DNA of 5,206 nucleotides, from contig JAUVCU010000144.1 of the NCBI GenBank assembly GCA_030590715.1, positions 1 through 5,206 on the forward strand. The letters run 5' to 3'. The position numbers and the translations under genes are program-made. The notes beneath the pieces are model-generated. The model saw only the letters and a program-made list of their open reading frames with translations. It searched no databases and was not told the DNA's origin. Within the stretch, counting starts at the first letter, position 1. Each line of letters begins with the position of its first letter. Source of the DNA: Lentisphaeria bacterium (GTDB taxonomy: Bacteria; Verrucomicrobiota; Lentisphaeria; Victivallales; JAUVCU01). Positions 1 through 4,674 of this stretch are shown here, piece after piece.

Positions 1-1194
1 GCAGTGGTTCTGAAGAAGTTCACCAACAGATCTTACACGACGTGCACCAAGATGGTCAATATCATCGACTCTTCCACCTTTACTTCTTAGGTTAATCAAA
101 TACTTAGTCGCTTCCATAAGGTCTTCTTTACAAAGAATACGTTCAGAAAGAGGAAGATCAAGACCAAGTTTTTCGTTCATTTTATAACGACCAACCATTC
201 CCAGGTCATATCGTTTAATATCAAAAAACAGACGCTTTAACAGAAGCTTAGCATTATTCACACTTGCAGGGTCACCTGGACGCATGCGGCGGTAAATCTC
301 TTTAAGAGCTTCTTCCTGTGTACGAGCAGGGTCGCGCTGTAGACATGTAATAAGGTAATTGTTACCGTCAGGAATATGCACAAGCTCGACTTTTTTAATG
401 CCGGCTTCCTGAAGGGTTTGAATGTGTGGTTCATTAACGACTGAAAGCTCTTCAATGAGAACAGCCTCGTCAGAACCAACAACATCATCAACAAAATAGT
501 AGTTAGAAAGATCTTTTTTCTTCAGCATTGCTGCAGTAGTATAAGACGCTACTTTGTGTGGACCAGAAAGGATATCTTTGTTTGTCTCATATCCAACTGC
601 TCTCAAAAATGTAGTGATAAGGAACTTCCTCATGCGACGTCGTCTGTCGAGGAATATATAAATCAAATCATTGATATCGAATTGAACTTCCATCCATGAA
701 CCACGGTCTGGAATAATTCTAAACGAGTATAGGGTACGACCACTAGTATGCTTACCTTTCTCAAAGCAGATACCAGGAGATCTATGAAGCTGACTAATTA
801 TAACGCGCTCTGCTCCATTGATGATAAAGGTACCTTTTTCAGTCATAATCGGCAGATCGCCAAGAAAGACCTTCTCTTTAACCTTTTCATCTTTAGTTTC
901 TAAAATAAACTCAGCATGAAGAGGAGCACTATACGAGTGTCCATCTTTTAAGCAGTCAACAATCCTTAGCTTGGGTTCACCAACTGTGTATGAATCAAAG
1001 TTGAGGCTAAGCTTTTTGTCGATACTTTCAATTGGGAATACTTCATTGAAGACTTCCTGCAGACCCTGATTTTGTCTTTCAGAGGCAGGAACGTCTGTTT
1101 GCAGGAATTCTCCTAATGATTCAGTTTGAACACTGATCAAATCAGGAATGTCTAGAACGTCTTTTAATTTTCCAAAGCTAACTCTTTCAGCCAT
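1..1194 (-). CDS. rpoB: DNA-directed RNA polymerase subunit beta, N-terminal part (cut by left edge)
   Basis: Beta subunit of the core RNA polymerase (alpha2, beta, beta', omega), which forms one side of the active-site cleft and transcribes all genes in the cytoplasm. The frame stays open from an ATG at 1194 to the window edge, giving 398 residues, about 30% of a usual beta subunit. Visible family motifs are the N-terminus MAERVSFGKLKDVL, the protrusion segment INGAERVIISQLHRSPG (HRSPG at residues 137-141), RIIPDRGSWMEVQFD, LDRRRRMRKFLITTFLRA, and DDIDHLGARRVRSVGELLQN at the end. The window stops before the main rifampicin-resistance cluster, so rifampicin sensitivity cannot be judged. It lies 158 nt downstream of rplL, beyond three hairpins. 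The start has only a weak Shine-Dalgarno match (GGTG, 4 nt from ATG). The assignment is certain; the C-terminal 70% is not seen. Confidence 0.98.
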   Translation of the reverse strand, partial: MAERVSFGKLKDVLDIPDLISVQTESLGEFLQTDVPASERQNQGLQEVFNEVFPIESIDKKLSLNFDSYTVGEPKLRIVDCLKDGHSYSAPLHAEFILETKDEKVKEKVFLGDLPIMTEKGTFIINGAERVIISQLHRSPGICFEKGKHTSGRTLYSFRIIPDRGSWMEVQFDINDLIYIFLDRRRRMRKFLITTFLRAVGYETNKDILSGPHKVASYTTAAMLKKKDLSNYYFVDDVVGSDEAVLIEELSVVNEPHIQTLQEAGIKKVELVHIPDGNNYLITCLQRDPARTQEEALKEIYRRMRPGDPASVNNAKLLLKRLFFDIKRYDLGMVGRYKMNEKLGLDLPLSERILCKEDLMEATKYLINLRSKGGRVDDIDHLGARRVRSVGELLQNHC

Positions 1195-1242
1195 AGTACA
1201 CCGTGAGGGTTAGATGTAAAAGTACAATTGAGGCAGAGCCCC

Positions 1243-1274
1243 AAAAAACGAAAAAGCGTATATCGTATATACGC
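1243..1274 (-). terminator. Intrinsic-terminator-like attenuator between rplL and rpoB
   Basis: In the minus-strand transcript, GCGTATAT pairs with ATATACGC around the loop ACG (1274-1256), a perfect 8-bp stem. It is followed at once by five U, then CG, then six U (1255-1243). This is the layout of a rho-independent terminator, although the stem is A/T-rich apart from its base, so it is probably leaky. It lies 48 nt before the rpoB start, where partial termination would lower beta subunit output relative to the ribosomal proteins, as is known for the rplL–rpoB spacer of Escherichia coli. The structure is seen directly; the attenuator role is inferred. Confidence 0.6.
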
Positions 1275-1277
1275 AAA

Positions 1278-1313
1278 TAACGGCAGGAAATAATTTACTA
1301 TTTCCCGCCGTTA
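1278..1313 (-). promoter_or_regulatory. 15-bp hairpin in rplL–rpoB spacer, possible RNA processing site
   Basis: A 36-nt inverted repeat with 15-nt arms (1278-1292 and 1299-1313) and a 6-nt loop. In the minus-strand RNA every position pairs, with one G·U wobble. It has no U run of its own and is separated from the next hairpin by only 3 nt. A long, nearly perfect stem between rplL and rpoB is reminiscent of the RNase III processing hairpin known at this place in E. coli, or it could stabilise the 3' end of the rplL message. The pairing is seen; the function is inferred. Confidence 0.5.
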
Positions 1314-1322
1314 ACGAAGTCT

Positions 1323-1353
1323 ATATTTTTAGGCTATAAGCCTGGAAAAATAT
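1323..1353 (-). promoter_or_regulatory. Hairpin abutting the rplL stop codon
   Basis: In the transcript, ATATTTTT-CC-AGGCT pairs with AGCCT-AAAAATAT around the loop TAT, giving 13 bp with a 2-nt CC bulge. Its first base is the last base of the rplL TAA stop codon, so a ribosome terminating on rplL would cover the 5' arm. It is the first of three successive hairpins in this spacer. It may protect the rplL 3' end or help set the folding of the downstream hairpins; no function is shown by the sequence alone. Confidence 0.4.
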
Positions 1354-1751
1354 TACTTAACTTCAGCAGTTCCACCAGCAGCTTCGATAGCGGCTTTGAT
1401 TTTTGCTGCTTCATCTTTAGATACTGCTTCTTTCACTGCTTTTGGAGCAGCTTCTACAAGATCTTTAGCATCTTTAAGTCCAAGACCAGTAATTGAACGT
1501 ACTTCTTTGATTACAGCAATTTTCTTGTCGCCCATACCTGTAAGAATTACGTCAAATTCAGTTTTCTCTTCAACAGCTTCTGCTGCAGCAGCAGGTCCAG
1601 CAACCATAGCTACAGGAGCTGCAGCTGAAACACCTAGACGGTTTTCAAGAGCTTTTACTAGTTTTGATAGATCAAGAACAGTCATGTTCTCAACATAAGT
1701 GATGAATTGGTCCATTTCTGCTGATACTTCTACGTTTGTTTCCTCTGACAT
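1353..1751 (-). CDS. rplL: 50S ribosomal protein L7/L12 (bL12)
   Basis: Forms the flexible L12 stalk of the 50S subunit, bound as dimers to L10, and recruits and stimulates the GTPase factors EF-Tu, EF-G, IF2 and RF3. The 132-residue protein shows the family layout: an N-terminal dimerisation helix region (about residues 12-40, MDQFITYVENMTVLDLSKLVKALE), an Ala/Val/Pro-rich hinge (about 42-62), and the globular C-terminal domain (64-132) with EFDVIL, KIAVIKEVR and GLGLKDAKDLVE, the factor-binding surface. The length is at the upper end of the family range. The ATG at 1751 has AAGGA 8 nt upstream. It follows rplJ by 46 nt of A/T-rich DNA and precedes the three-hairpin spacer before rpoB. Having its own ribosome binding site fits the known need for more L12 copies than other ribosomal proteins. 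Confidence 0.98.
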   Translation of the reverse strand: MSEETNVEVSAEMDQFITYVENMTVLDLSKLVKALENRLGVSAAAPVAMVAGPAAAAEAVEEKTEFDVILTGMGDKKIAVIKEVRSITGLGLKDAKDLVEAAPKAVKEAVSKDEAAKIKAAIEAAGGTAEVK

Positions 1752-1797
1752 GATAGGAATCCTTTTTTTATAATTTAATAGTTGTTTTATTTTTTAA

Positions 1798-2310
1798 TTA
1801 CTTAGAGTCTTTGAAATTGCTAAGAACATTAACAATTTGCGCTCCTGCGTTGTTAAGCACACCAACAAGGTTGGTTGCAGGCGCAAGAAGCGTACTAAGA
1901 AGCATTGCCTGAAGAACTTCCTTAGGAGGAAGGTCAGCAATTGCTGTAACTCCAGCTTGATCAAGCACCTCACCTTCAAGGTAACCAGCTTTAGCCGCAA
2001 GTTCTTTGTTATCTTTAGCGAATGTAGAGATTACTTTCGCAACAGCTCCAGCATCACCAGTACCACTAACCATAGCAGTATCACCTTTAAGGTCGATTCC
2101 TGCAAGGTCAGTAAGCTCAGCAGCTTCAGCAGCTTTAACAATCAGACGGTTCTTAAGAACAGTACAAGTCGCGTCATTCTTAGCAAGTTCATCACGAAAA
2201 GAGTTAAAACTCTGAACATTCAAACCTTTAAAGCTAACAAAGTAAAGGAACGCCGACTCAGTAAGTGTAGTACTTACTTCTTGAACAAGTAGTTTCTTTT
2301 CTAGTCTCAT
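1798..2310 (-). CDS. rplJ: 50S ribosomal protein L10 (uL10)
   Basis: Base of the ribosomal stalk: the N-terminal domain binds 23S rRNA next to L11, and the C-terminal helix carries L12 dimers. The chosen ATG at 2310 gives 170 residues, beginning MRLEKKLLVQEV, with the conserved core VLKNRLIVKAAE (51-62) and LPPKEVLQAMLLSTLLAPAT (127-146), followed by the amphipathic L12-binding helix (about 148-168, LVGVLNNAGAQIVNVLSNF). The frame is open further upstream to an ATG at 2349, but those 13 extra codons lie inside rplA and match nothing in L10. The 2310 start has AAGGA 8 nt upstream. It begins 4 nt after the rplA stop, so the two are probably translationally coupled. In E. coli, L10 with L12 represses its own mRNA through a leader; here there is no room for a separate leader in front of rplJ. 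Confidence 0.97.
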   Translation of the reverse strand: MRLEKKLLVQEVSTTLTESAFLYFVSFKGLNVQSFNSFRDELAKNDATCTVLKNRLIVKAAEAAELTDLAGIDLKGDTAMVSGTGDAGAVAKVISTFAKDNKELAAKAGYLEGEVLDQAGVTAIADLPPKEVLQAMLLSTLLAPATNLVGVLNNAGAQIVNVLSNFKDSK

Positions 2311-2314
2311 TATA

Positions 2315-3016
2315 CTATTCCTTAACAATAACAAGCGACTTAGTATCAAGTTTGATACCAGGACTCATTGTTGATGAAATTGTTGCAGTCTGAAGGTAAA
2401 TACCTTTAGTTGTAGCAGGTCTTGCAGCAAGAAGAGCTTTAACAACAGCTTCGATGTTTTCTTCAAGGTCTGCAGAGTCGAAAGACATTTTCCCAACAGG
2501 AACATGAACAACTCCACCTTTATCAGCACGGTATTCAACACGACCAGCTTTTGCTTCAGCAACAGCGACCCCAACATTATCCGTAACTGTTCCAGTCTTA
2601 GGATTAGGCATAAGTCCGCGAGGACCTAGTGCACGACCAAGAGGACGCACTGCAGGCATTGCAGAAGGAGTAGCGATAAGAACATCAAAACCAAGCCATC
2701 CGCCTTTGATTTTGTCGATAATTTCTTCCATTCCAACAAAATCAGCTCCAGCAGCTTTTGCTTCATCGGCAGCTTTATCAGATGCGATTACACAAACAGT
2801 TACAGTCTTACCAGTACCTTTAGGTAGTGGAAGAGCTCCACGTACGTTCTGATCTGATTGACGAGTATCAATTCCCAGGTTGAAAGAAAGATCAATAGAC
2901 TGATCAAACTTTGGTGCAGCTAGGCCTTTAAGAATCTCTAGAGATTCTTTAAGGTTATAATACTTATTGACGTCAATAGCCTCAGACTGAGAACGGTATA
3001 GTTTACTTCTACGCAT
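2315..3016 (-). CDS. rplA: 50S ribosomal protein L1 (uL1)
   Basis: Binds 23S rRNA to form the mobile L1 stalk, which guides deacylated tRNA out of the E site; in several bacteria it also represses translation of the L11–L1 mRNA. The 233-residue length is normal. Recognisable segments are LGIDTRQSDQNVRGALPLPKGTGK (about 47-70), KAAGADFVGMEE (87-98), the signature LGRALGPRGLMPNPKTGTV (126-144), YRADKGGVVHVPVGKMSF (162-179) and the C-terminal KGIYLQTATISSTMSPGI. The N-terminus, MRRSKLYRSQ, replaces the lysine-rich start of E. coli L1. The ATG at 3016 lies inside the end of rplK (8-nt overlap), with GAGG 6 nt upstream, and translation is probably coupled to rplK. The stop is 4 nt from rplJ. Confidence 0.98.
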   Translation of the reverse strand: MRRSKLYRSQSEAIDVNKYYNLKESLEILKGLAAPKFDQSIDLSFNLGIDTRQSDQNVRGALPLPKGTGKTVTVCVIASDKAADEAKAAGADFVGMEEIIDKIKGGWLGFDVLIATPSAMPAVRPLGRALGPRGLMPNPKTGTVTDNVGVAVAEAKAGRVEYRADKGGVVHVPVGKMSFDSADLEENIEAVVKALLAARPATTKGIYLQTATISSTMSPGIKLDTKSLVIVKE

Positions 3017-3437
3017 CTACAACCTCGATTCCCATACTACGGGCAGTTCCTTTAATGATCTCAACTGCAGCCGCTTCATCGCGAGCATTCAAGTCATCTT
3101 TTTTAATTTCTACGATCTCTTTTACTTGGTCAAGTGTAACTTTCCCAACAAGTTCACGTCCTGGGTTACTAGCAGCAGATGCTAGTCCAGCAGCCTTCTT
3201 AAGAAGGATTGCTGCAGGAGGCGATTTTGTGATAAAAGTAAAAGAACGGTCTTGGAAAACAGTAATAACAACTGGAATAATCATTCCAGACTGCGACTGA
3301 GTCGCTGCGTTAAACTGCTTACAGAATTCCATAATGTTTACACCTGCTTGACCAAGCGCCGGTCCTACTGGAGGAGACGGGTTAGCCGAACCTGCAGGGA
3401 TCTGCAAACGGATTTCACCAGTTACTTTTTTTGCCAT
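3009..3437 (-). CDS. rplK: 50S ribosomal protein L11 (uL11)
   Basis: Binds the GTPase-associated centre of 23S rRNA at the stalk base, needed for factor-dependent GTP hydrolysis and for RelA activation on stalled ribosomes in species that have it. The 142 residues match the family length exactly. The N-terminal domain holds the proline-rich thiostrepton-region motif SANPSPPVGPALGQAGVNIMEFCKQFN (17-43). A short linker near KSPPA (71-75) leads to the C-terminal rRNA-binding domain with GLASAASNPGRELVGKVTLDQVKEI (84-108) and the terminal ARSMGIEVVDA. The conserved prolines of the thiostrepton region are present. The ATG at 3437 has a strong AAGGAG 6 nt upstream. An 89-nt leader with several hairpins separates it from nusG, and its end overlaps rplA by 8 nt. 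Confidence 0.98.
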   Translation of the reverse strand: MAKKVTGEIRLQIPAGSANPSPPVGPALGQAGVNIMEFCKQFNAATQSQSGMIIPVVITVFQDRSFTFITKSPPAAILLKKAAGLASAASNPGRELVGKVTLDQVKEIVEIKKDDLNARDEAAAVEIIKGTARSMGIEVVDA

Positions 3438-3458
3438 GGTTAACTCCTTAGCTGTGAT

Positions 3459-3487
3459 GTGGTTTGGAATGACAGGACTCCTACCAC
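3459..3487 (-). promoter_or_regulatory. Leader hairpin before rplK, candidate L1 autoregulation site
   Basis: In the transcript, GTGGT (3487-3483) pairs with ACCAC (3463-3459), then an asymmetric internal loop (A opposite AA), then GGA pairs with TCC around a 10-nt loop. It lies 21 nt upstream of the rplK ATG, just before the AAGGAG ribosome binding site. In E. coli and some archaea, L1 represses the L11–L1 message by binding a leader element that imitates its 23S rRNA site, and a hairpin closed by GTGG/CCAC with an internal loop in this position is a reasonable candidate. The structure is seen; the link to L1 is inferred. Confidence 0.4.
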
Positions 3488-3520
3488 GTTCACTTTTTTG
3501 TTATATAAACAAAATTGAAC
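3488..3520 (-). other. A/T-rich hairpin in nusG–rplK spacer
   Basis: GTTCA (3520-3516) pairs with TGAAC (3492-3488). Inside, TTTTGTT (3514-3508) pairs with AACAAAA (3502-3496) across a small asymmetric internal loop, around the loop TATAT. It directly precedes the candidate L1 hairpin and directly follows a 5-bp CGAAG/CTTCG hairpin (3536-3521) that spans the nusG stop codon. No U run follows it, so it does not look like a terminator. It may help fold the rplK leader or mark a cleavage site; its role is unknown. Confidence 0.3.
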
Positions 3521-3526
3521 CGAAGC

Positions 3527-4108
3527 CTATACTTCGCGCTCAACCTGCCAAAATTCTAGTTCAACTGGTGTCGATCTACCAAAGATCGAAACCATTAACT
3601 TCAACTTACCGCGCTCTGAGTCAATCTCTTGGATTTTACCCTCAAAGTTTGCAAACGCACCATCTTTGATGCGAACAGTATCACCAACGTCAAAATTGAT
3701 CTTAGGCTTAACAGTTTCGTCCGAAACGTTAAACTCAGCCATCATAGCATCAACTTCATCCTCAGAAAGAGGCAAAGGGCGCTTTCCGCTACCCACAAAA
3801 CCAATAATACCTTGAGTATCTTGAATTTTATACCAAACGTCTTCTTTGATAGTCGAACGATCAGAAGCATAAAGATCAAGACGCACCAAAACATATCCAG
3901 GGAAGAATTTTCTAGTTGTAGTAATCTTCTTACCCTGTCTTACTTCTGATACTTTTTCCGTTGGAACAAAAATCTCATAAACACCACATTCTGGTCCTTC
4001 AAGATTGATCATTCGCTCAATGGTATTAGTTACCTTGTTCTCCTGACCAGACATGGTGTGAACAACAAACCATTCACCTTTTTTGTCTTCCATTGCTTGT
4101 TCCTGCAT
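3527..4108 (-). CDS. nusG: Transcription termination/antitermination factor NusG
   Basis: NusG binds the clamp of RNA polymerase through its NGN domain to modulate pausing and elongation; its KOW domain contacts Rho or ribosomal protein S10 in the cases studied. The 193-residue product has the NGN domain at about 11-127 (GEWFVVHTMSGQENKV, KITTTRKFFPGYVLVRLDLY, and VWYKIQDTQGIIGFVGSGKRPLPL) and the KOW domain at about 138-193 (FDVGDTVRIKDGAFANFEGKIQEID, then LMVSIFGRSTPVELEFWQVE). Two starts are possible. The ATG at 4108 has AGGAAG 5 nt upstream and lies 1 nt after the secE stop; the ATG at 4093, giving MEDKKGEW and 188 residues, also has AGGAA 6 nt upstream. I chose the first for its position and stronger match. 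secE–nusG pairing is nearly universal in bacteria. Confidence 0.97.
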   Translation of the reverse strand: MQEQAMEDKKGEWFVVHTMSGQENKVTNTIERMINLEGPECGVYEIFVPTEKVSEVRQGKKITTTRKFFPGYVLVRLDLYASDRSTIKEDVWYKIQDTQGIIGFVGSGKRPLPLSEDEVDAMMAEFNVSDETVKPKINFDVGDTVRIKDGAFANFEGKIQEIDSERGKLKLMVSIFGRSTPVELEFWQVEREV

Positions 4109-4109
4109 T

Positions 4110-4313
4110 TTATCTTCCTAGAGATGTTAGTAAATTTACAAAATTAACGCTTCCAATATCTAGCAAAGCAACGAAAGCGCCTAGAATGAACATACCAACT
4201 ATTACCAATATTGTGGACTCAAACAATTCATCCTTATTCGGCCAACTGCATTTTCGGATTTCAGAGATAGTTCCAGATACAAAGCTGTTAATTTTGCCGA
4301 AAACATTACTCAT
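4110..4313 (-). CDS. secE: Preprotein translocase subunit SecE
   Basis: Essential small subunit that clamps the SecY channel in the cytoplasmic membrane. The 67-residue protein is the short, single-span form found in most bacteria, unlike the three-span E. coli protein. It has an N-terminal amphipathic helix with the conserved SEIRKCSWPNKDEL (about 17-30), in which the W-P pair is the SecE hallmark, followed by one membrane segment at about 34-51 (TILVIVGMFILGAFVALL) and a short tail. The ATG at 4313 has AAGGA 8 nt upstream. It starts 30 nt after the CCA end of tRNA-Trp and ends 1 nt before nusG, so nusG translation is probably coupled to it. Confidence 0.96.
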   Translation of the reverse strand: MSNVFGKINSFVSGTISEIRKCSWPNKDELFESTILVIVGMFILGAFVALLDIGSVNFVNLLTSLGR

Positions 4314-4343
4314 TATTTCATTCCTTTACTATTTAAAGTTAAC

Positions 4344-4419
4344 TGGCAGGGGAGACAGGAGTCGAACCTGCGACCTTCGGTTTTGGAGACCACTGCTCTA
4401 CCAGCTGAGCTACTCCCCT
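4344..4419 (-). tRNA. trpT: tRNA-Trp (anticodon CCA), with encoded 3' CCA
   Basis: A 76-nt cloverleaf: acceptor AGGGGAG with CTCCCCT (perfect 7 bp), D arm GCTC-AGCTGGTA-GAGC, anticodon loop CTCCAAA with anticodon CCA at 4386-4384, variable loop AGGTC, T arm GCAGG-TTCGACT-CCTGT, discriminator G and encoded CCA (4346-4344). G73 and anticodon CCA are the known identity elements for bacterial tryptophanyl-tRNA synthetase. The top of the anticodon stem is weak: G27 faces A43 and U28 wobbles with G42. It is embedded in the operon, 17 nt after rpmG and 30 nt before secE, so the mature tRNA must be cut out of an mRNA transcript by RNase P and a 3' processing enzyme. A tRNA-Trp next to secE is a common bacterial arrangement. 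Confidence 0.96.
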
Positions 4420-4436
4420 GCGTATTGTACTACTTA

Positions 4437-4586
4437 CTATCTAGTTTCGCGATGCACAGTGTGCTTGCGGTCAAACTTACAGTACTTGCTTAGTTCTAGA
4501 CGACCTGGAGTGTTACGCTTGCTCTTAGTCGTAGTGTAGTTACGACGTTTGCACTCGGTACATGCTAGTGTAATAATCTCTCTCAT
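4437..4586 (-). CDS. rpmG: 50S ribosomal protein L33 (bL33)
   Basis: Small 50S protein near the E site. The 49-residue product reads through the family signature: REIITLACTECKRRNYTTTKSKRN, then GRLELSKYCKFDRKHTVHRETR. Cysteines at 9 and 12 form the first CxxC pair of the zinc-binding type. The second pair is incomplete, with C36 present and Asp at 39, so zinc binding may be altered. The ATG at 4586 has AGGA 6 nt upstream, and no good upstream start exists in frame. Two stop codons follow in tandem, TAG then TAA. It lies 88 nt after tuf and 17 nt before tRNA-Trp. Being short, it is easy to miss, but the motif match leaves little doubt. Confidence 0.95.
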   Translation of the reverse strand: MREIITLACTECKRRNYTTTKSKRNTPGRLELSKYCKFDRKHTVHRETR

Positions 4587-4613
4587 AATATTTCCTACTA
4601 CCTTTTAGGTAAT

Positions 4614-4647
4614 TTATCCCGCGATGCAATACTGCAACGCGGGATAA
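4614..4647 (-). promoter_or_regulatory. Strong hairpin between tuf and rpmG
   Basis: TTATCCCGCG (4647-4638) pairs perfectly with CGCGGGATAA (4623-4614) over 10 bp. Beyond an A·A (in RNA, U·U) mismatch, TGCA pairs with TGCA for 4 more bp around a 4-nt loop. It starts 27 nt after the tuf stop. No U run follows on the minus strand (the next bases are ATTACC), so it is not a canonical intrinsic terminator. It could stabilise the 3' end of the abundant tuf message after cleavage, or reduce read-through into rpmG. The structure is seen; the role is inferred. Confidence 0.5.
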
Positions 4648-4674
4648 GATATTTCTACTTAAAAACTTCTAGTA

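Noticed and set aside
258..494. Minus-strand 78-codon frame inside rpoB
   Set aside because: It lies in a different frame within a fully conserved rpoB reading frame and shows no family motif.
1256..1313. Two adjacent palindromes considered as CRISPR repeats or mobile-element ends
   Set aside because: They differ in sequence, are 3 nt apart, have no spacers or transposase nearby, and fit an attenuator layout better.
1837..2292. Plus-strand open frame of 151 codons opposite rplJ
   Set aside because: It is antisense to a clearly conserved gene, has lysine/serine-rich shadow composition and no recognisable domain.
2311..2349. Upstream ATG extending rplJ by 13 codons
   Set aside because: The extension overlaps the end of rplA and resembles no L10 N-terminus, while the ATG at 2310 has a proper ribosome binding site and the usual protein length.
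3496..3514. TATATAA-like stretch as a promoter for rplK
   Set aside because: No convincing -35 element is visible at a suitable distance, and the A/T-rich bases are explained by the hairpin arms and loop.
3436..3949. Plus-strand frames opposite nusG and its downstream spacer (3436-3669 and 3629-3949)
   Set aside because: Both are shadows of nusG and the rplK leader, without a ribosome binding site or recognisable content.
4093..4539. Plus-strand open frame of 148 codons containing GDRSRTCDLRFWRPLLYQLSYSP
   Set aside because: This peptide is the antisense translation of tRNA-Trp, a well-known false protein in databases. The frame also runs antisense to secE and rpmG.
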